A DNA stretch of 64,000 nt. Source: Rhodosorus marinus (taxonomy: Eukaryota; Rhodophyta; Stylonematophyceae; Stylonematales; Stylonemataceae). Made by a program: the position numbers and the translations under genes. The DNA is taken from positions 2,207,001-2,271,000 of the forward strand of contig JAMWBK010000001.1 of the NCBI GenBank assembly GCA_029953675.1. Direction: 5' to 3'. Shown in pieces: positions 1 to 10,240 of this stretch. Each line of letters begins with the position of its first letter. Position 1 is the first letter of the stretch. The notes below the pieces were generated by a model that made no database searches, was not told the origin of the DNA, and was given only the letters and a program-made list of their open reading frames with translations.

Positions 1-1527
1 GCGTTTCAGTTGGTATTCGTTTCCTGGGCACGTACGGTGGAGAAATCTCCCGGAGTGACACCATGCTTGGCTTCCTCCCTTTGGCTCATATCTTTGAGCA
101 GACCGCTGAGAAATCGTTCATGATGAGCGGCGGCCGGGTGGGATACTGGAAGGGCGACGTAAAGCTCATTTTGGATGACCTGATGAGCTTAAAACCGACG
201 ATTTTCTTCGCGGTCCCTCGGGTTTACGCGCGTTTCGAGCAAAAAATTCAGCAAGGGCTGGCGCAGAGTAGCTTTCTCAAGCGAACTTTGTTCGAGTGGG
301 CGTACGCCTTGCAGCTCTCGTACGTTCAAAACTTTCAGGCGCGAAATGGCTTGCTCGACGCGCTGCTGTTCTCCAAGGTATAGTCTGCAGTCTTGTGCTA
401 TCGTTATGCCGGCATCCAAGAGATGGCCGTGTCCACCTTGGGCTGAACAAAACACAATTAACATCCGACAGGTCAAGGAAAAGTTGCTCCCGAATGTTCG
501 ATTTTGTGTTACAGGAGCAGCGCCAATGTCGAAGGCCACTCAAGATTTCCTCAAGGTATCTTGGGGTTCCCAGCCAGAAAACGGAAAACGGACGACACCG
601 CAGTCGGCGATCAACACAACTGCATCAATTGAAACATTAATCTATGGTTTTCTGTAGGTCGTACTCGTCGCACCCGTATGCCAAGGCTATGGGCTGACCG
701 AGACCTGTGCAGTGACATCTGCGACGCCACCATGCAGAGAAGGAGAGATTGACATTGGAGCTTCAGGCACTGTAGGAGGTCCGATGAACGGCTATGTCAA
801 GCTCATCGACGTACCTGATATGGAATACTTGACCACTGATAAGCCGTATCCTCGCGGGGAGATATGCGCCAAGTGTCCGAATATGTTCAGCGGTTACTAC
901 AAAAACGAGGAGGAAACGAGGAAAGTCTTGACCGATGACGGCTGGTTCCACACGGGTGACGTTGGGCAGCTCCTCCCAGATGGCAGTGTACAGATCATCG
1001 ACAGGAAAAAAAATCTTTTCAAGCTTTCCCAGGTAAACCCGACAGCGATTTATTTATCCTTTATATTGACCTCCTCCTTAAAAGGCGTTTTTATGGCATT
1101 TGGTTAGGGAGAGTATGTATCGCCGGAGCATATCGAGGGTGAACTCACAAAATGCAATCTGGTCGGTCAGCTCTGGGTATACGGAAACTCGTTCGAGAGG
1201 TACCTGGTTGGTATTGTCGTCCCAGATCCTGATCAATGGAAGGCGTGGGCTGAAGCTCACGCGAAAGATTTTGACCTGAAGAAGCTCAGCGAGGATCCTG
1301 AAATGAAGAGCGATGTTCTCTCGGAGCTGTCCCATAAAAGAAAAGCTTCTGGTTTCCGTAGCTTTGAAGAGATTGTGGACGTTCGCTTCGAAACAGACCT
1401 CAACGATCTTGGCCAGGGTTTCACTGTTGCAAACGACCTTCTCACACCGACCTTCAAGATGAAGCGGAACAAACTACAACAGCGCTTCCAGAAGGACATT
1501 GATGACATGTACGCTTTGATGCGGTAA
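1..1527 (+). CDS. Long-chain acyl-CoA synthetase, C-terminal part (5' end outside window)
   Basis: ATP-dependent activation of long-chain fatty acids to acyl-CoA (ANL adenylating superfamily). Four exons are visible: <1-377, 472-555, 658-1032 and 1108-1527, with GT-AG introns of 94, 102 and 75 nt. Reading through them gives, in order, the LPLAHIFEQ segment, the VPRVYARFE segment, SGAAP-like 'TGAAPMS', the YGLTET adenylate-binding motif, the DGWFHTGDVG motif with its ribose-binding Asp, DRKKNLFKLSQGEYVSPE, and the C-terminal lid ending DDMYALMR. All are typical of eukaryotic LACS/ACSL proteins. The N-terminal P-loop-like SGTTG motif must lie upstream of the window. The product is probably membrane-associated at ER, peroxisome or plastid; the targeting end is missing, so the compartment is unknown. 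Family assignment is very secure, isoform is not. Confidence 0.95.
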
Positions 1528-2440
1528 GGAGGAACTTCGTATTTTACGTATTTGGCACAATTTTGATCGGCCCTCCAGCCCTGGCAACCGACCTGTGTGG
1601 ACTCTGGCGTCGCTATGAAACCATTAAAGAGAACAGCTACTCGAGCCGCTTACCAGAAAATAACTGATCGTCTTTTGTAGCAACTGCGACTGGCAGGCTC
1701 CTGCTCTGAGGCGCGCTGACCACACAACCGTTTGTTCGACGCAAAGGATCGTTCAGGAAGGAGAAACTGCCGGTTGGGATATGCGTCGCATAGGCTGCGG
1801 GAAAGATGTCTTTCGTTAAGCTTGCACGCAGTACAAGGAACGGATACGAAAGAGGGCTGACACAAAACTAGTGGGCACTTGGCACGTGGCGCTTTAGTAG
1901 GTTATGACGTTGACGACGTTGCCCATCCCAAACCGCGGAGAGTGCTTTGGCGTTGATCCTATGACCATGAATAGCAACGCACCGATCAACCACGCCACAT
2001 CTTTTCGGGGGAGCGGGTAACATTGAACACAGCGACCTACCCCAAGGTTTGTTGATCAGACATGTGTGTGACTGCATGACTCCCTCTACCCAAAGCGGAG
2101 ACTCTTCAACAACTACGACACCAAATGTGGTCTGGTTCAGGTATACCAGCTTCGTGGATCTATTTGTTACTACTCACATGCTTCAGGAATATGCGGGTTT
2201 GCGGGGTATATAGCGTTTCACATCTTGTTCGCGTGAGTGACTTCCAGGGCATGAGAGTAGTAAGAGGAAGATCGGCGAGGCTGATCTACCTGAACCACAC
2301 CACATGTGCGTGCGACGCAGTTTTGGCAATCCAATGGAACTGCTGAAATTTGTAAAGGTGAACTTGGGAGGAGTTTGAAATCTAGTTACTTCTCGTTAAC
2401 TAGGAAAGAGAAACTGTTCCAAATTGGCCAGTTTTTCAAC
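1528..2440. other. Intergenic, no gene seen
   Basis: Only short overlapping open frames occur on both strands, without recognisable motifs or consistent splice signals. This is probably the 3' flank of the acyl-CoA synthetase gene running into the retrotransposon nest. Confidence 0.5.
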
Positions 2441-2443
2441 CTC

Positions 2444-2960
2444 CTATGTTGAATTTTCAAAGGACATTCGAAGGACTGGCTGCTCCATTAATTTTGCCCG
2501 CAGTGTGTCAAACGCTTCCCGCTGCTCAGGTCCCAACCGAAATCTTACATCCTTAGTTAGGTCCGTCAGAGAATCTGCGACGACGCTGAACTGCAACACA
2601 TAACTGCGTAGACAGCCCGTTGAGCCCAGGAAGGACCTTGCGTCATGCACGTTCTCCGGGGTTCGCCAATTGTCTAAACGGCTACTTTACTGGGATCCGG
2701 TTGCCGCTTTCCGCTTCCAACGAGATACCCCAGATATTTGGTTTCTGGAACACCAAAAACAAACTTTGATCTTTCGGTATCCAACGTGTTGTCCCGCAGT
2801 TTTGAAAAGACGACGTCCAGGTGTGTCTTATGGTCGTCCGAATTCGCTGAGTATGTGATGATGTCGTCCAAAAAAATAGTGATGAAAACACCGAACTCGT
2901 TAAAGAAAATGTGGTTCAAAATAATCGGGTGAAGACAGCCGGCGCACTTGTCAGTCCAAA
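2444..2960 (-). mobile_element. Ty3/gypsy reverse transcriptase fragment (second, older copy)
   Basis: Read on the minus strand, two frames carry the end of a Ty3/gypsy RT: the catalytic-type box 'FLDDIITYS', then 'ETKYLGYLVGSGK', then in another frame 'DARSFLGSTGCLRSYV' and a 'LTDLTKDVRF' stretch leading into the RNase H junction. The same boxes occur in the main element at 5961-7088 (FFDDIVIYS, ETKYLGHLVGSGK, DVRSFLGFTGYLRNYV), so this is a diverged copy of the same family. Stops and frame changes show it is dead. It is cut off abruptly near 2960, where plus-strand copia-like sequence begins. Confidence 0.8.
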
Positions 2961-3003
2961 AGGTACCCGACGAGGCAATCCAGAAGCGTGAAATCGGAGA
3001 AGC

Positions 3004-3775
3004 TTGAGAAACCCGAGAAAGCGGAGAAAGCGCGCAACTCAGTATCACGTTACAACGATGCAGAAGAAGAAGAAGAAGAAAAAGGGTGGTAGGGGTGTCA
3101 TCTTCTACGGATGCCGTAAACCCGGACGCGTACTTGTGGATTGCCCTGAGGAGCAGGGCAAGACCGACGAGGAAACGCCCATCAGAAGGTTTCACGCGGG
3201 AATGGTCACCAAACATGAACAGGGAAAAGTTCATTCTTGACTCGAGTGCAACTGATCACGTATGTGAAGTGGATGGTGTGTTCCAGGGTCCTAAGCGAAG
3301 TATTGACACGGAAGTTACATTCGGGGACGGGAACACCAAGACCCTCAGCGAGAAGGGTACGGTGGAATTGGACACACGTGGAGGAGACACCCGTGCTTGG
3401 CTGATACAATTTTACTTCCCAGGAGGTGCGCTCAACGTCATCAGCCTTACCGGACTTATGGAAAAGGGCTTTAGAGTTAGACACAGGAAGTAGGGATTTT
3501 GTAATATCCGTAAATTTTAATGGGCAGCTGCCTACTGCGGCGCATCACTATTTCTACTACGATCTAGGGAACATTTACGGGAACCCCGCTACCGGGGTCT
3601 CATGCTACGTTCTAAAGAAAAAGCAGGGACCGCAGGACTTCTTGCGGGACAGCTGCAAGCACTTACTACACAAGAGCGCGGAGCTGAGCGACGTACGGGC
3701 TCAGATGAACCGGAAACTATGGCAAGGTAACGCGGAGATTGCGATACTCTCAGAGCGCCTACTCTCTAGATTGCG
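3004..3775 (+). mobile_element. Ty1/copia gag-protease remnant
   Basis: Plus-strand frames contain a lysine-rich stretch, then a decayed zinc knuckle (FYGCRKPGRVLVDCPEE, keeping two of the cysteines), then a retropepsin-like block 'FILDSSATDHVCEVDGVF', matching the copia-type 'hyLDSGAtxHM' protease motif with its catalytic Asp, followed by 'VTFGDGNTK' and 'GTVELDT'. The zinc knuckle and protease lie in overlapping, different frames and end at stops by about 3490, so the element is non-functional. No LTRs or integrase were recognised. It sits between two Ty3 pieces, indicating nested insertion. Confidence 0.7.
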
Positions 3776-4430
3776 ATACTCACCTACATGATGTTTTTCA
3801 TGTCTCGCTATTACGGAAGTTCAATGGACCGGAACCTGAAGGCTCGCTTGTAGTTCCTGCAATGCAACCAGACATACCACAGCGCTAGTTGAAGTCAGTT
3901 TTGGGACATCGTCGAGATGAAAAGAACCTGAATGAATACTTCGTTTACTTTGAAGGCGAGACAACGGACGATTTGAGATGGTTACCCCACCATCAACTAC
4001 CGCAGAACCAGAATACCAAGAAACAAATTCGGTATTATACATATCTCCACAAGGCAGCGTCTTCTTCCACGGGATAGTTCTTTCTTTCAGTGGGGAGGAG
4101 TTGTTACGTCCTGACCGAACAAGTCCTGACCGAACAAGTCAGGACGTAACAACTCCTCCCCACTGAAAGAAAGAATACCGAATTTGTTTCTTGGTATTCT
4201 GGTTCTGCGGTAGTTGATGGTGGGGTAACCATCTCAAATCCTCCGTTGTCTCGCCTTCAGACTAAACGAAGTATTCATTCAGGTTCTTTTCATCTCGACG
4301 ATATCCCAAAACTGACTTCAACGCTGTGGTATGTCTGGTTGTAATGCAGGAACTACATGTGAGCCTTCAGGTTCCGGTCCATTGAACTTCCGTAATAGCG
4401 AGACAAGAAAAACATCATGTAGTTGAGAAT
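3775..4430. repeat. Large inverted repeat: two Ty3/gypsy 3' ends, tail to tail
   Basis: The left arm (about 3775-4115) and the right arm (4138 to about 4430) are reverse complements at roughly 90 percent identity by eye, around a 22-nt centre (4116-4137). Each arm carries, from outside inward, the end of the integrase region, a chromodomain-like segment (EYFVYFEGE...DDLRWLP in the left arm), a purine tract GTGGGGAGGAG, and then TGTTACGTCCTGAC, which looks like the first bases of an LTR directly after a polypurine tract. The right arm lacks about 45 nt present in the left arm between the chromodomain region and the purine tract. The innermost 36 bp on each side (4080-4115 and 4138-4173) match perfectly. 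Confidence 0.85.
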
Positions 4431-4541
4431 CTCCCGGGAGCTCCAGCGTATATGCTAGATTACCAATTTTTTCGTAGAATTTTAAACGGTCCGACATATC
4501 TGGGCCGAAAAACTTTTGAATCTGGGAGTTGAAGAGTCCGT

Positions 4542-4633
4542 GTTGACAAGAGCACATATTCGCCTGGTTCAAAGTGGAGGTCTCTTTGTTGACAAGAGCA
4601 CATATTCGCCTGGTTCAAAGTGGAGGTCTCTTT
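4542..4633. repeat. 46-bp tandem duplication inside integrase
   Basis: A 46-nt unit beginning GTTGACAAGAGCACATATTC is repeated exactly once in tandem (4542-4587 and 4588-4633). On the minus strand it duplicates the codons for the FEPGEYVLLST segment. Because 46 is not a multiple of three, it also shifts the frame, so it was fixed in an already non-functional element or killed this one. Confidence 0.9.
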
Positions 4634-5488
4634 TGCCTCGATCATAGTAGAAGCGTTGGCGTTCTTGGTTGGCGCGGGCTAGGTCTCGTTGGTCCTTTTG
4701 GGGTTGTAGCAGGACCGTGGCGGCTTCAGGTATTGGTAGTGAACGGTCTCGGTCATCTGGGACTTTAAGGTCGGGAGGTATTGTCGGGTTCTTTCCATAA
4801 GTCAACTCGAAAGGGGAAAACTGCGTCGCTTCCGAGATCTGACGATTGCACACCAGCTCTGCAATCGGTAGGTCTTCTGCCCAATTCGTTGCAGACGAAT
4901 TACACCTCAGGGACGTCTCCAGCGTCTGATTGATTCGCTCTGTCTGTCCGTCTGTCTGTGGATGATATGCTGTACTCAGGTTTTGCCTTACTTGCAGCAT
5001 CTTCAACAATTCCCTCCAGAAAAATCCCGTAAATTTTATGTCTCGGTCAGAAATGATGTCTCTAGGTATACCAGCGAACCTAACCCAATACCCAATGACG
5101 TAAGAACAGCTTCGCGGTTTGTTGCGCCGTCGCCGTTGTCGTTGTCGGTAGGAAACGGGCATAACTTTGTGAACCGATCGACGATCACGAAGATCGCGTC
5201 GAACCCGTCCTCGGTTAGAGGTAGGCTGACAATGAAATCCATCGATGCGGATTGAAATCTCCCGTCTGGAACAGGCAGTGGGTTCAACTTTTCCGCTGAG
5301 TGTCGGAGTGGTTTTTGCCTCTGGCAAACTTCGCAAGTTCTTAAGACTTTCTCTATATCCTGCTTCAGGGTTGACCAATAGTATTTCCTCTTAATCAGGT
5401 TCCGGGTTTTCGTTACGCCAGGGTGTCCTCCGGTTGGCTCTTCATGATAGCTTCGTAGGAGAGCGGGTCCGAGACGTTCCGAACCCAA
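4569..5488 (-). pseudogene. Ty3/gypsy integrase, split over two frames
   Basis: The upstream frame (5036-5488) has the HHCC zinc-binding part: 'HEEPTGGHPGVTKT' supplies the histidines and 'CEVCQRQK' the cysteines, followed by 'FQSASMDFIVSLP' with the first catalytic Asp. The downstream frame (4569-5378) resumes with 'GIPRDIISDRDIKF' (second Asp) and 'STAYHPQTDGQTERINQTL' (catalytic Glu), then 'PFELTYGKNP' and 'FEPGEYVLLSTK'. The D,D,E residues are all present, but the shift between frames near 5100-5240 disrupts the core. A 46-bp tandem duplication causes a second break at the C-terminal end. Confidence 0.9.
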
Positions 5489-5566
5489 ATCCTGTTATGC
5501 AAGAACAGGGTATCGTTCCTTCGAGTGAACCCTTGGGCAGCATACTTCTGGTCTTCCCGGTACACC

Positions 5567-5974
5567 TCACTGAATTCTGGGTCCTGAAGGTAAGCCTGCT
5601 GCCAGTTGATGTCGTTGTTGATCGACGAGGTTGCCAAGTGTTGGATGGCATGCCGACTTAACGCATCGGCGATATCCTCCTTGACGTTTAGTAAGCTCCT
5701 TCTGCGAGTGCAGGAATCTCAAAGGGTTGTGATCTGTACGAACCGCAAACTCGACCCCCTCCAGATATGTACGCCAGTGTAGGGCTGCAGCGGCTAACGC
5801 GAACAACTCTTGTTCATAGGTTGAGTAGTTTTCCTCTGCTTCGGTAAACCTTTTCGAGTAGTACGCGATCGGGTGTTCACCGTCGTCAAAGGTCTGAAGA
5901 AGTACAGCTCCTACGCCCTTGTTGCTGGCGTCCGTACACACAATGAACCCTTTTCCGAAGTCAGGGTTGTGCAA
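5567..5974 (-). pseudogene. Ty3/gypsy RNase H domain, frameshifted
   Basis: Typical Ty3 RNase H motifs are present: 'CTDASNKGVGAVL' with the first catalytic Asp, 'HPIAYYSKRF', 'NYSTYEQELFALAAA' with the catalytic Glu, and 'RTDHNPLRFL' with a further Asp. The frame then loses similarity and runs into unrelated residues, and the tail of the domain plus the linker to integrase continue in another frame. It overlaps the end of the RT frame by a few bases in a different phase. Confidence 0.88.
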
Positions 5975-7088
5975 AACTGGTTCGTTTGATAGTCAAACTA
6001 TAGAAAGCTTTTTGCTGCTGTGCTCCCCACTGAAACTTAACTCCCTTTTTCGTCAACTCTGTCAACGGTGCCGCAATTAGGCTGAATCGCGATACGTAAT
6101 TTCGTAGGTAGCCCGTAAAACCCAGAAAGGATCTGACGTCTTGAACATTCTTCGGGGTTCGCCAGTTTTTGAGAGCAGCTACTTTGCCGGGGTCCGGTCG
6201 CCGTTTCCCGCTTCCAACTAGGTGACCCAAATACTTCGTCTCGGGAACTCCAAAAGTACACTTTGATAGCTTGGCAAACAATTTATGTTTGCGTAGTTTG
6301 TTGAACACTATACCCAGGTGCCTTCGGTGTGTCTCCAGGTTCGGCGAATAAATGACGATGTCGTCGAAGAAAATCATGACAAAGTCATTAAGCTCGTTGA
6401 AAAAGATGTGGTTCAAAAGTCTGGTGAACACTGCCGGTGCATTTGTCAGACCGAATGGCATGACAAGCCATTCGTATAGTCCGAATGGTGTTGTGAATGC
6501 CGTCTTCTGGATATCCTCCTCTATCACTCTTAGTTGCCAGTATCCACTCCGTAGATCGACCACACTGAGGTAAGATGCGGTGCCCAACGCATCGAGGCAA
6601 TCATCAATCCGTGGCGGATTCGTTTGATTCGCAATTGTCTGCCGGTTCAATCTCCTGTAATCAATACACAGCCGCTTACCGCCATCCTTTTTGTCAACAA
6701 AAAGGCAGGGAGACGCGAAAGGAGATGAACTCGGCCGAATCAGCTTTCTCAGTAACAAGTTCTGTAGCTGTTCCTTTAGTTCGCGTTGGTCTGGGAGATT
6801 CATCCGGTATGGTCGTTGAGCCACTGTTTCTGCTCCCGGTCGTAGCTCGATTTCAAAGTTAACCTCGCGCCATGGAGGTAGCTCATGAACTTCGTCGGCG
6901 AATACCGTTTCGTATGTTGAGGTGATCCAAGCTTCCAACTCCATAGCTTCTTTCTTTCGTGTTGCTTCTTGGGTTTTCACACCCGGTTTTTCTTGTTCAA
7001 TTGTTTCTGGTGTAACTTGTTCTGGTTCATTTTCTGGTTTCTTTCCGGGTTGTATTATGGTTTCAGGTATCATTCCGCCTGAGTTCAA
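5961..7088 (-). pseudogene. Ty3/gypsy reverse transcriptase domain
   Basis: This is the longest intact frame of the element (375 codons). It opens with a Glu/Pro-rich spacer, then carries the classical RT blocks: PYRMNLPDQ, a 'FASPCLFVDKKDGGKR' block, RLCIDYRRLN, 'LRSGYWQLRV', 'PFGLTNAPAVFTRLLNHIF', the catalytic box written here as FFDDIVIYS (usual F-[VA]-D-D, with Phe before the two Asp), KTKYLGH-like 'ETKYLGHLVG', and the connection 'DVRSFLGFTGYLRNY'. It shifts frame just before RNase H. The Asp pair and the first catalytic Asp (VVDLRSGYW) are retained, so loss of function comes from frame breaks rather than active-site change. Confidence 0.93.
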
Positions 7089-7299
7089 CTTCCTCCGAAA
7101 AATCTTTTGTCTCTGGATCCAATCTCGAAAAACCTCCTAATGGCAAAAATTTTCCGTTGGTTCCAGCCAGGTATCTCAATATCCGTCGCGGTTTTTCGAA
7201 AGCTCCAAGTCGATAGTTAGCAATTTTTCGCGCGATCTGCCCTACTGCGAAGCATATATCAGGCCGCGTCCTGGTGCTCAGGTAGTACTCGCTCCGACT

Positions 7300-7560
7300 G
7301 TCGATTTATCCAGTGTCCGAATGCTGCTGCTATAGCAGCAAGGGAGGACCTCGAGGTAGAGCAAGCGGATGTCAAGACGGCGTGCCTGAACGCCGATCGA
7401 GATATACATGCTGCAACCAAGAGGGTTGGAGGAACCCGGCAAGGCAGACTAGGTCTTCCCGCTCAAGAAAGTCTGTACGGATTGAAACAGGCCGGTCGCG
7501 AGTGGCACCACAAGCTCCGAAAGGACCTAGAGGAGGAAGGGTTCAAAGCACTACGTATGT
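7300..7560 (+). mobile_element. Ty1/copia reverse transcriptase fragment
   Basis: Across plus-strand frames one can read 'ADVKTACLNADRDI', corresponding to the copia RT block D-V-K-[TS]-A-F-L-[NH]-G, and 'ESLYGLKQAGREWHHKL', corresponding to the diagnostic copia block 'sLYGLKQApRxWy'. The segments are in different frames and nothing catalytic beyond them is recognisable. It is a short dead fragment adjoining the truncated 5' side of the Ty3 element. Confidence 0.75.
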
Positions 7561-7733
7561 GTCGTACGTGTGGCCTCGTCCGGGGTGTCAATCACCTCTC
7601 TCAGACCTTTCAAGTCAAGAAAGGTCTCGAGCTGGAAGCGCCAGTGTCTAAAGGACAGATACGACTCCTTCTCTCCTCGGAACACAGAGGGTAGTTTGAA
7701 GTCTTTGAGTCTGCGTCCGCGTCCGAGGAACAC
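7551..7733 (-). mobile_element. Copia-type gag N-terminal fragment
   Basis: The minus-strand frame reads 'LKDFKLPSVFRGEKESYLSFRHW...LETFLDLKGLREVIDTP'. This resembles the N-terminal domain of copia gag proteins, where a bound peptide 'kFnGxNyxxWkxxmexxLxxxxLWxvi' is usual. It lies in opposite orientation to the neighbouring copia RT fragment and overlaps its end by a few bases, so the two pieces did not come from one colinear element. Confidence 0.5.
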
Positions 7734-10240
7734 CCCCTCGTCCCGACAACCATATCGCCTCCCGTCCCTTATCCCGCACTCTGAGCTCTCCTTTTTCTAA
7801 ATCGCACCAAGCGATGAGACCATGTCAGAAATACTTGACCTCCGTTGTGCTCCAAACTTCGGTGACTTCTTACTGTTTCCCTGTCCCGGAAGCCCACAAC
7901 TTGGGCCTAAGTAATCAACGCCTGCCAATGCATGGCGGCCCATTGTGAGGCCCCCAATGATTCTACTTCAGGTCTGCAGTATACTATCCTAGCTACGCTA
8001 TCTGGCCTGAACTTCCAACTATGACAACGGCGCAAAAGCCATTAGTGTCCAACAGAAGAGAAGGCGCAGTTAACTAGAAATTCTTCGAGTAAATCCGACT
8101 CGTTCGGGGATGGTGGTGGTTCTTCGCGTAAATCGGACGTCTTCAGGCAAGAGTTAGAGGCGATTTGTACTCCTCATTCTATTTTGCCCCCCTTTTGCCT
8201 GACCTTCGGCAAGCCTGGGACTCGACGAGTACGTATCTCCTCACGCCCCAGCTGGAAATCTTGAACAGCCTGTCCACTTCGAGAGGTGCGCCTTTTTGCT
8301 TTCCTTCTAGTCTGCTTGGCTTTCTCACTGGCCCGGCAGTTTGGGGCAAGTCTGTCTGGTACAGGTCTCAAGGACGCTCTGCTGATCTTCAACGGGGTGG
8401 AGCTGTCCCCATTGTATCGTTCAGTTGATTGGCCTTTCCTTTGCTGCTCTACACCTCTCTATACAATGTTTCGCTTTGTACGCTCTTGGTTGCTGCAGTC
8501 CCAGCGCGATGATGTACATAAAAAGGTTACGAATGCCTCCGGACCAGGAGCCAGACCGTCACAAAGTACTACGGGATTTTCACGCCTGCTCAGGATATTA
8601 CTTCGTTGTCCTCCTGAACAAGATCCTCCCTTCCTCCCTGCTTCCAATGAACCCCCGGCAGCTTTTGATTCCAAAAAGATTTAACTTCACAACAACACGA
8701 AAGCGGAAGCGTCAATGGGTCGACATAGGACAGCTCAGGACAGCTTCAGGACATTCAGATCCCCAAATCACTCTTCCCCCCTTGAAAAATTTCTCTTGTC
8801 AAAGGCCAAGACATGAAAATAAAAATATTTTTGGTTTATCAAACCCATTTTCCATCGTAGTCAACACCCCACATATACTGCCAGGCCATTGACTTCCACA
8901 ATACAAATTCTACAAATCCAGACCAAAATATGTGGTCCCACCCGTCCGCTACAAAGATCCTCCTGACCATTATCGTCAGTAATACTCATAATTTAATTAT
9001 AAAATCTATAAATAGAATTAAAGGCATATGACGGAAGGGGGGGGGAAGAAGTATGCTCTGTCCCGTGTAACCCATCCAAAAGAGGGACGGGGCAGGGGGG
9101 GTTGAAAAGCAAAAGAATGAAACAAAAAATATCTGCAAATGGTACTCCTGAGCCTCCGCGAACCCTGGCCCCGAAAACCCAATCCTCAAAACCATGAAAT
9201 TCTATTGTTTGTTTGAGGAAGAGGAGGAGCGTGGTCTGTTGCAACCGCGCAGACCCCCCCTCCCCGGGGGGGGGGCTGGAGATGTAAATCGGTCGACGAC
9301 TTCCAGGAATCTTACAATTTTATTCTATTTCAAAGGGGAAAAAAAGATGCAGGAAAACCTACGCACCACCAGTAAAGAACCCTGAAAATCGCGTGAGAAA
9401 GCAGACACCGCCGGGGAGGGGTTAGGAAAAAATAGGCCCATGTAATATTGGAAGAAGCAACTTGGCCCATAAAATGGACCCAACTGGACAGCTTTCTAGA
9501 AGGCCCAAATCATGATTCCGAAAAAAGGCAAAAAAAGGGAATCATGGCTTTTTCTAGGGCCACGGAATGGCCGGAATGGCGTAAAAAGCTGGATTTCATT
9601 TTTCGCTTTGTTTTGGGAATGGGTCCTCGTACATAAACAATTCCATTTTTGGTGGTAAAATAGGGGGGTATTTTGGCTGCGGCGGTGAGGAGAGAAGAGG
9701 GGGTGTTGAGTTTCGGGGGTCAGGGAGGGGGGGGGGTTCTGGTTGGGGAGTTCTTGACTGGGTTGGAAGAGCGGGGTTTCCGGGGGGAAGGTCTGTATGT
9801 TTGTCTTGGGAAGTGGGAGAGACGGGACAGAGAGACACTCGCGGAGGGGAGAAGGCTTGAGGTTGCTTAATAGTGTGCCAAGGAGGAAGGAGGATTCGTT
9901 GGGCTTTCTTGGAGGGTTTGGGGGTGGGTGGGGGGGAGGGAGGTGGAGTTGGGAGGGGGTGGGAAGGGTTCTAGGAGGGGAGCGTTTAAGGCTCGAGTAC
10001 GTTTTCTCTTATTTAGTTTGGTGGTTTGGTTGTTGAGAGAAGGTTGTCGGTGGGAGGGAGGCTCTTTCGCGTGGCTTTTCGTTGGTTTGTGACTTGTTTG
10101 ACGCATGAGGGGTTCAGGATAGCGGTTTATCTGTTGGTGTTGGTGCCTACATGTGCGAGTTGGGGCGGGGCTTGTTTGAAGCGTCCGGTCTTGTTTGTTT
10201 TATACTTCAGTTGGTTTATTAGGATATTGACTTGAACAGC
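7734..10240. other. Intergenic; purine/G-rich upstream region of the LARP gene
   Basis: No gene could be supported. Open frames at 8165-8892 and their antisense partners have no recognisable motifs. From about 9050 to 10000 the plus strand has many runs of G (for example around 9040, 9265, 9730 and 9920-9960), probably including the promoter and 5' UTR of the gene starting at 10241. Confidence 0.4.

Larger units (their letters stand above)
4318..7088 (-). mobile_element. Degenerate Ty3/gypsy (chromovirus-like) retrotransposon pol
   Basis: On the minus strand the domain order is reverse transcriptase (5961-7088), RNase H (5567-5974), zinc-binding and catalytic integrase (4569-5488), then the integrase C-terminal region running into the palindromic 3' end. 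RT before integrase and a chromodomain-like tail identify Ty3/gypsy of the chromovirus type. The polyprotein is broken by at least four frame changes and a 46-bp internal duplication, and no gag or upstream LTR was found next to it, so it is 5'-truncated and immobile. The 5' side stops near 7140; copia fragments follow. Confidence 0.92.

Noticed and set aside
3889-4077. Plus-strand frame with a chromodomain-like sequence as a host gene
   Set aside because: It is the left arm of the retrotransposon palindrome; the same segment occurs inverted in the right arm next to integrase.
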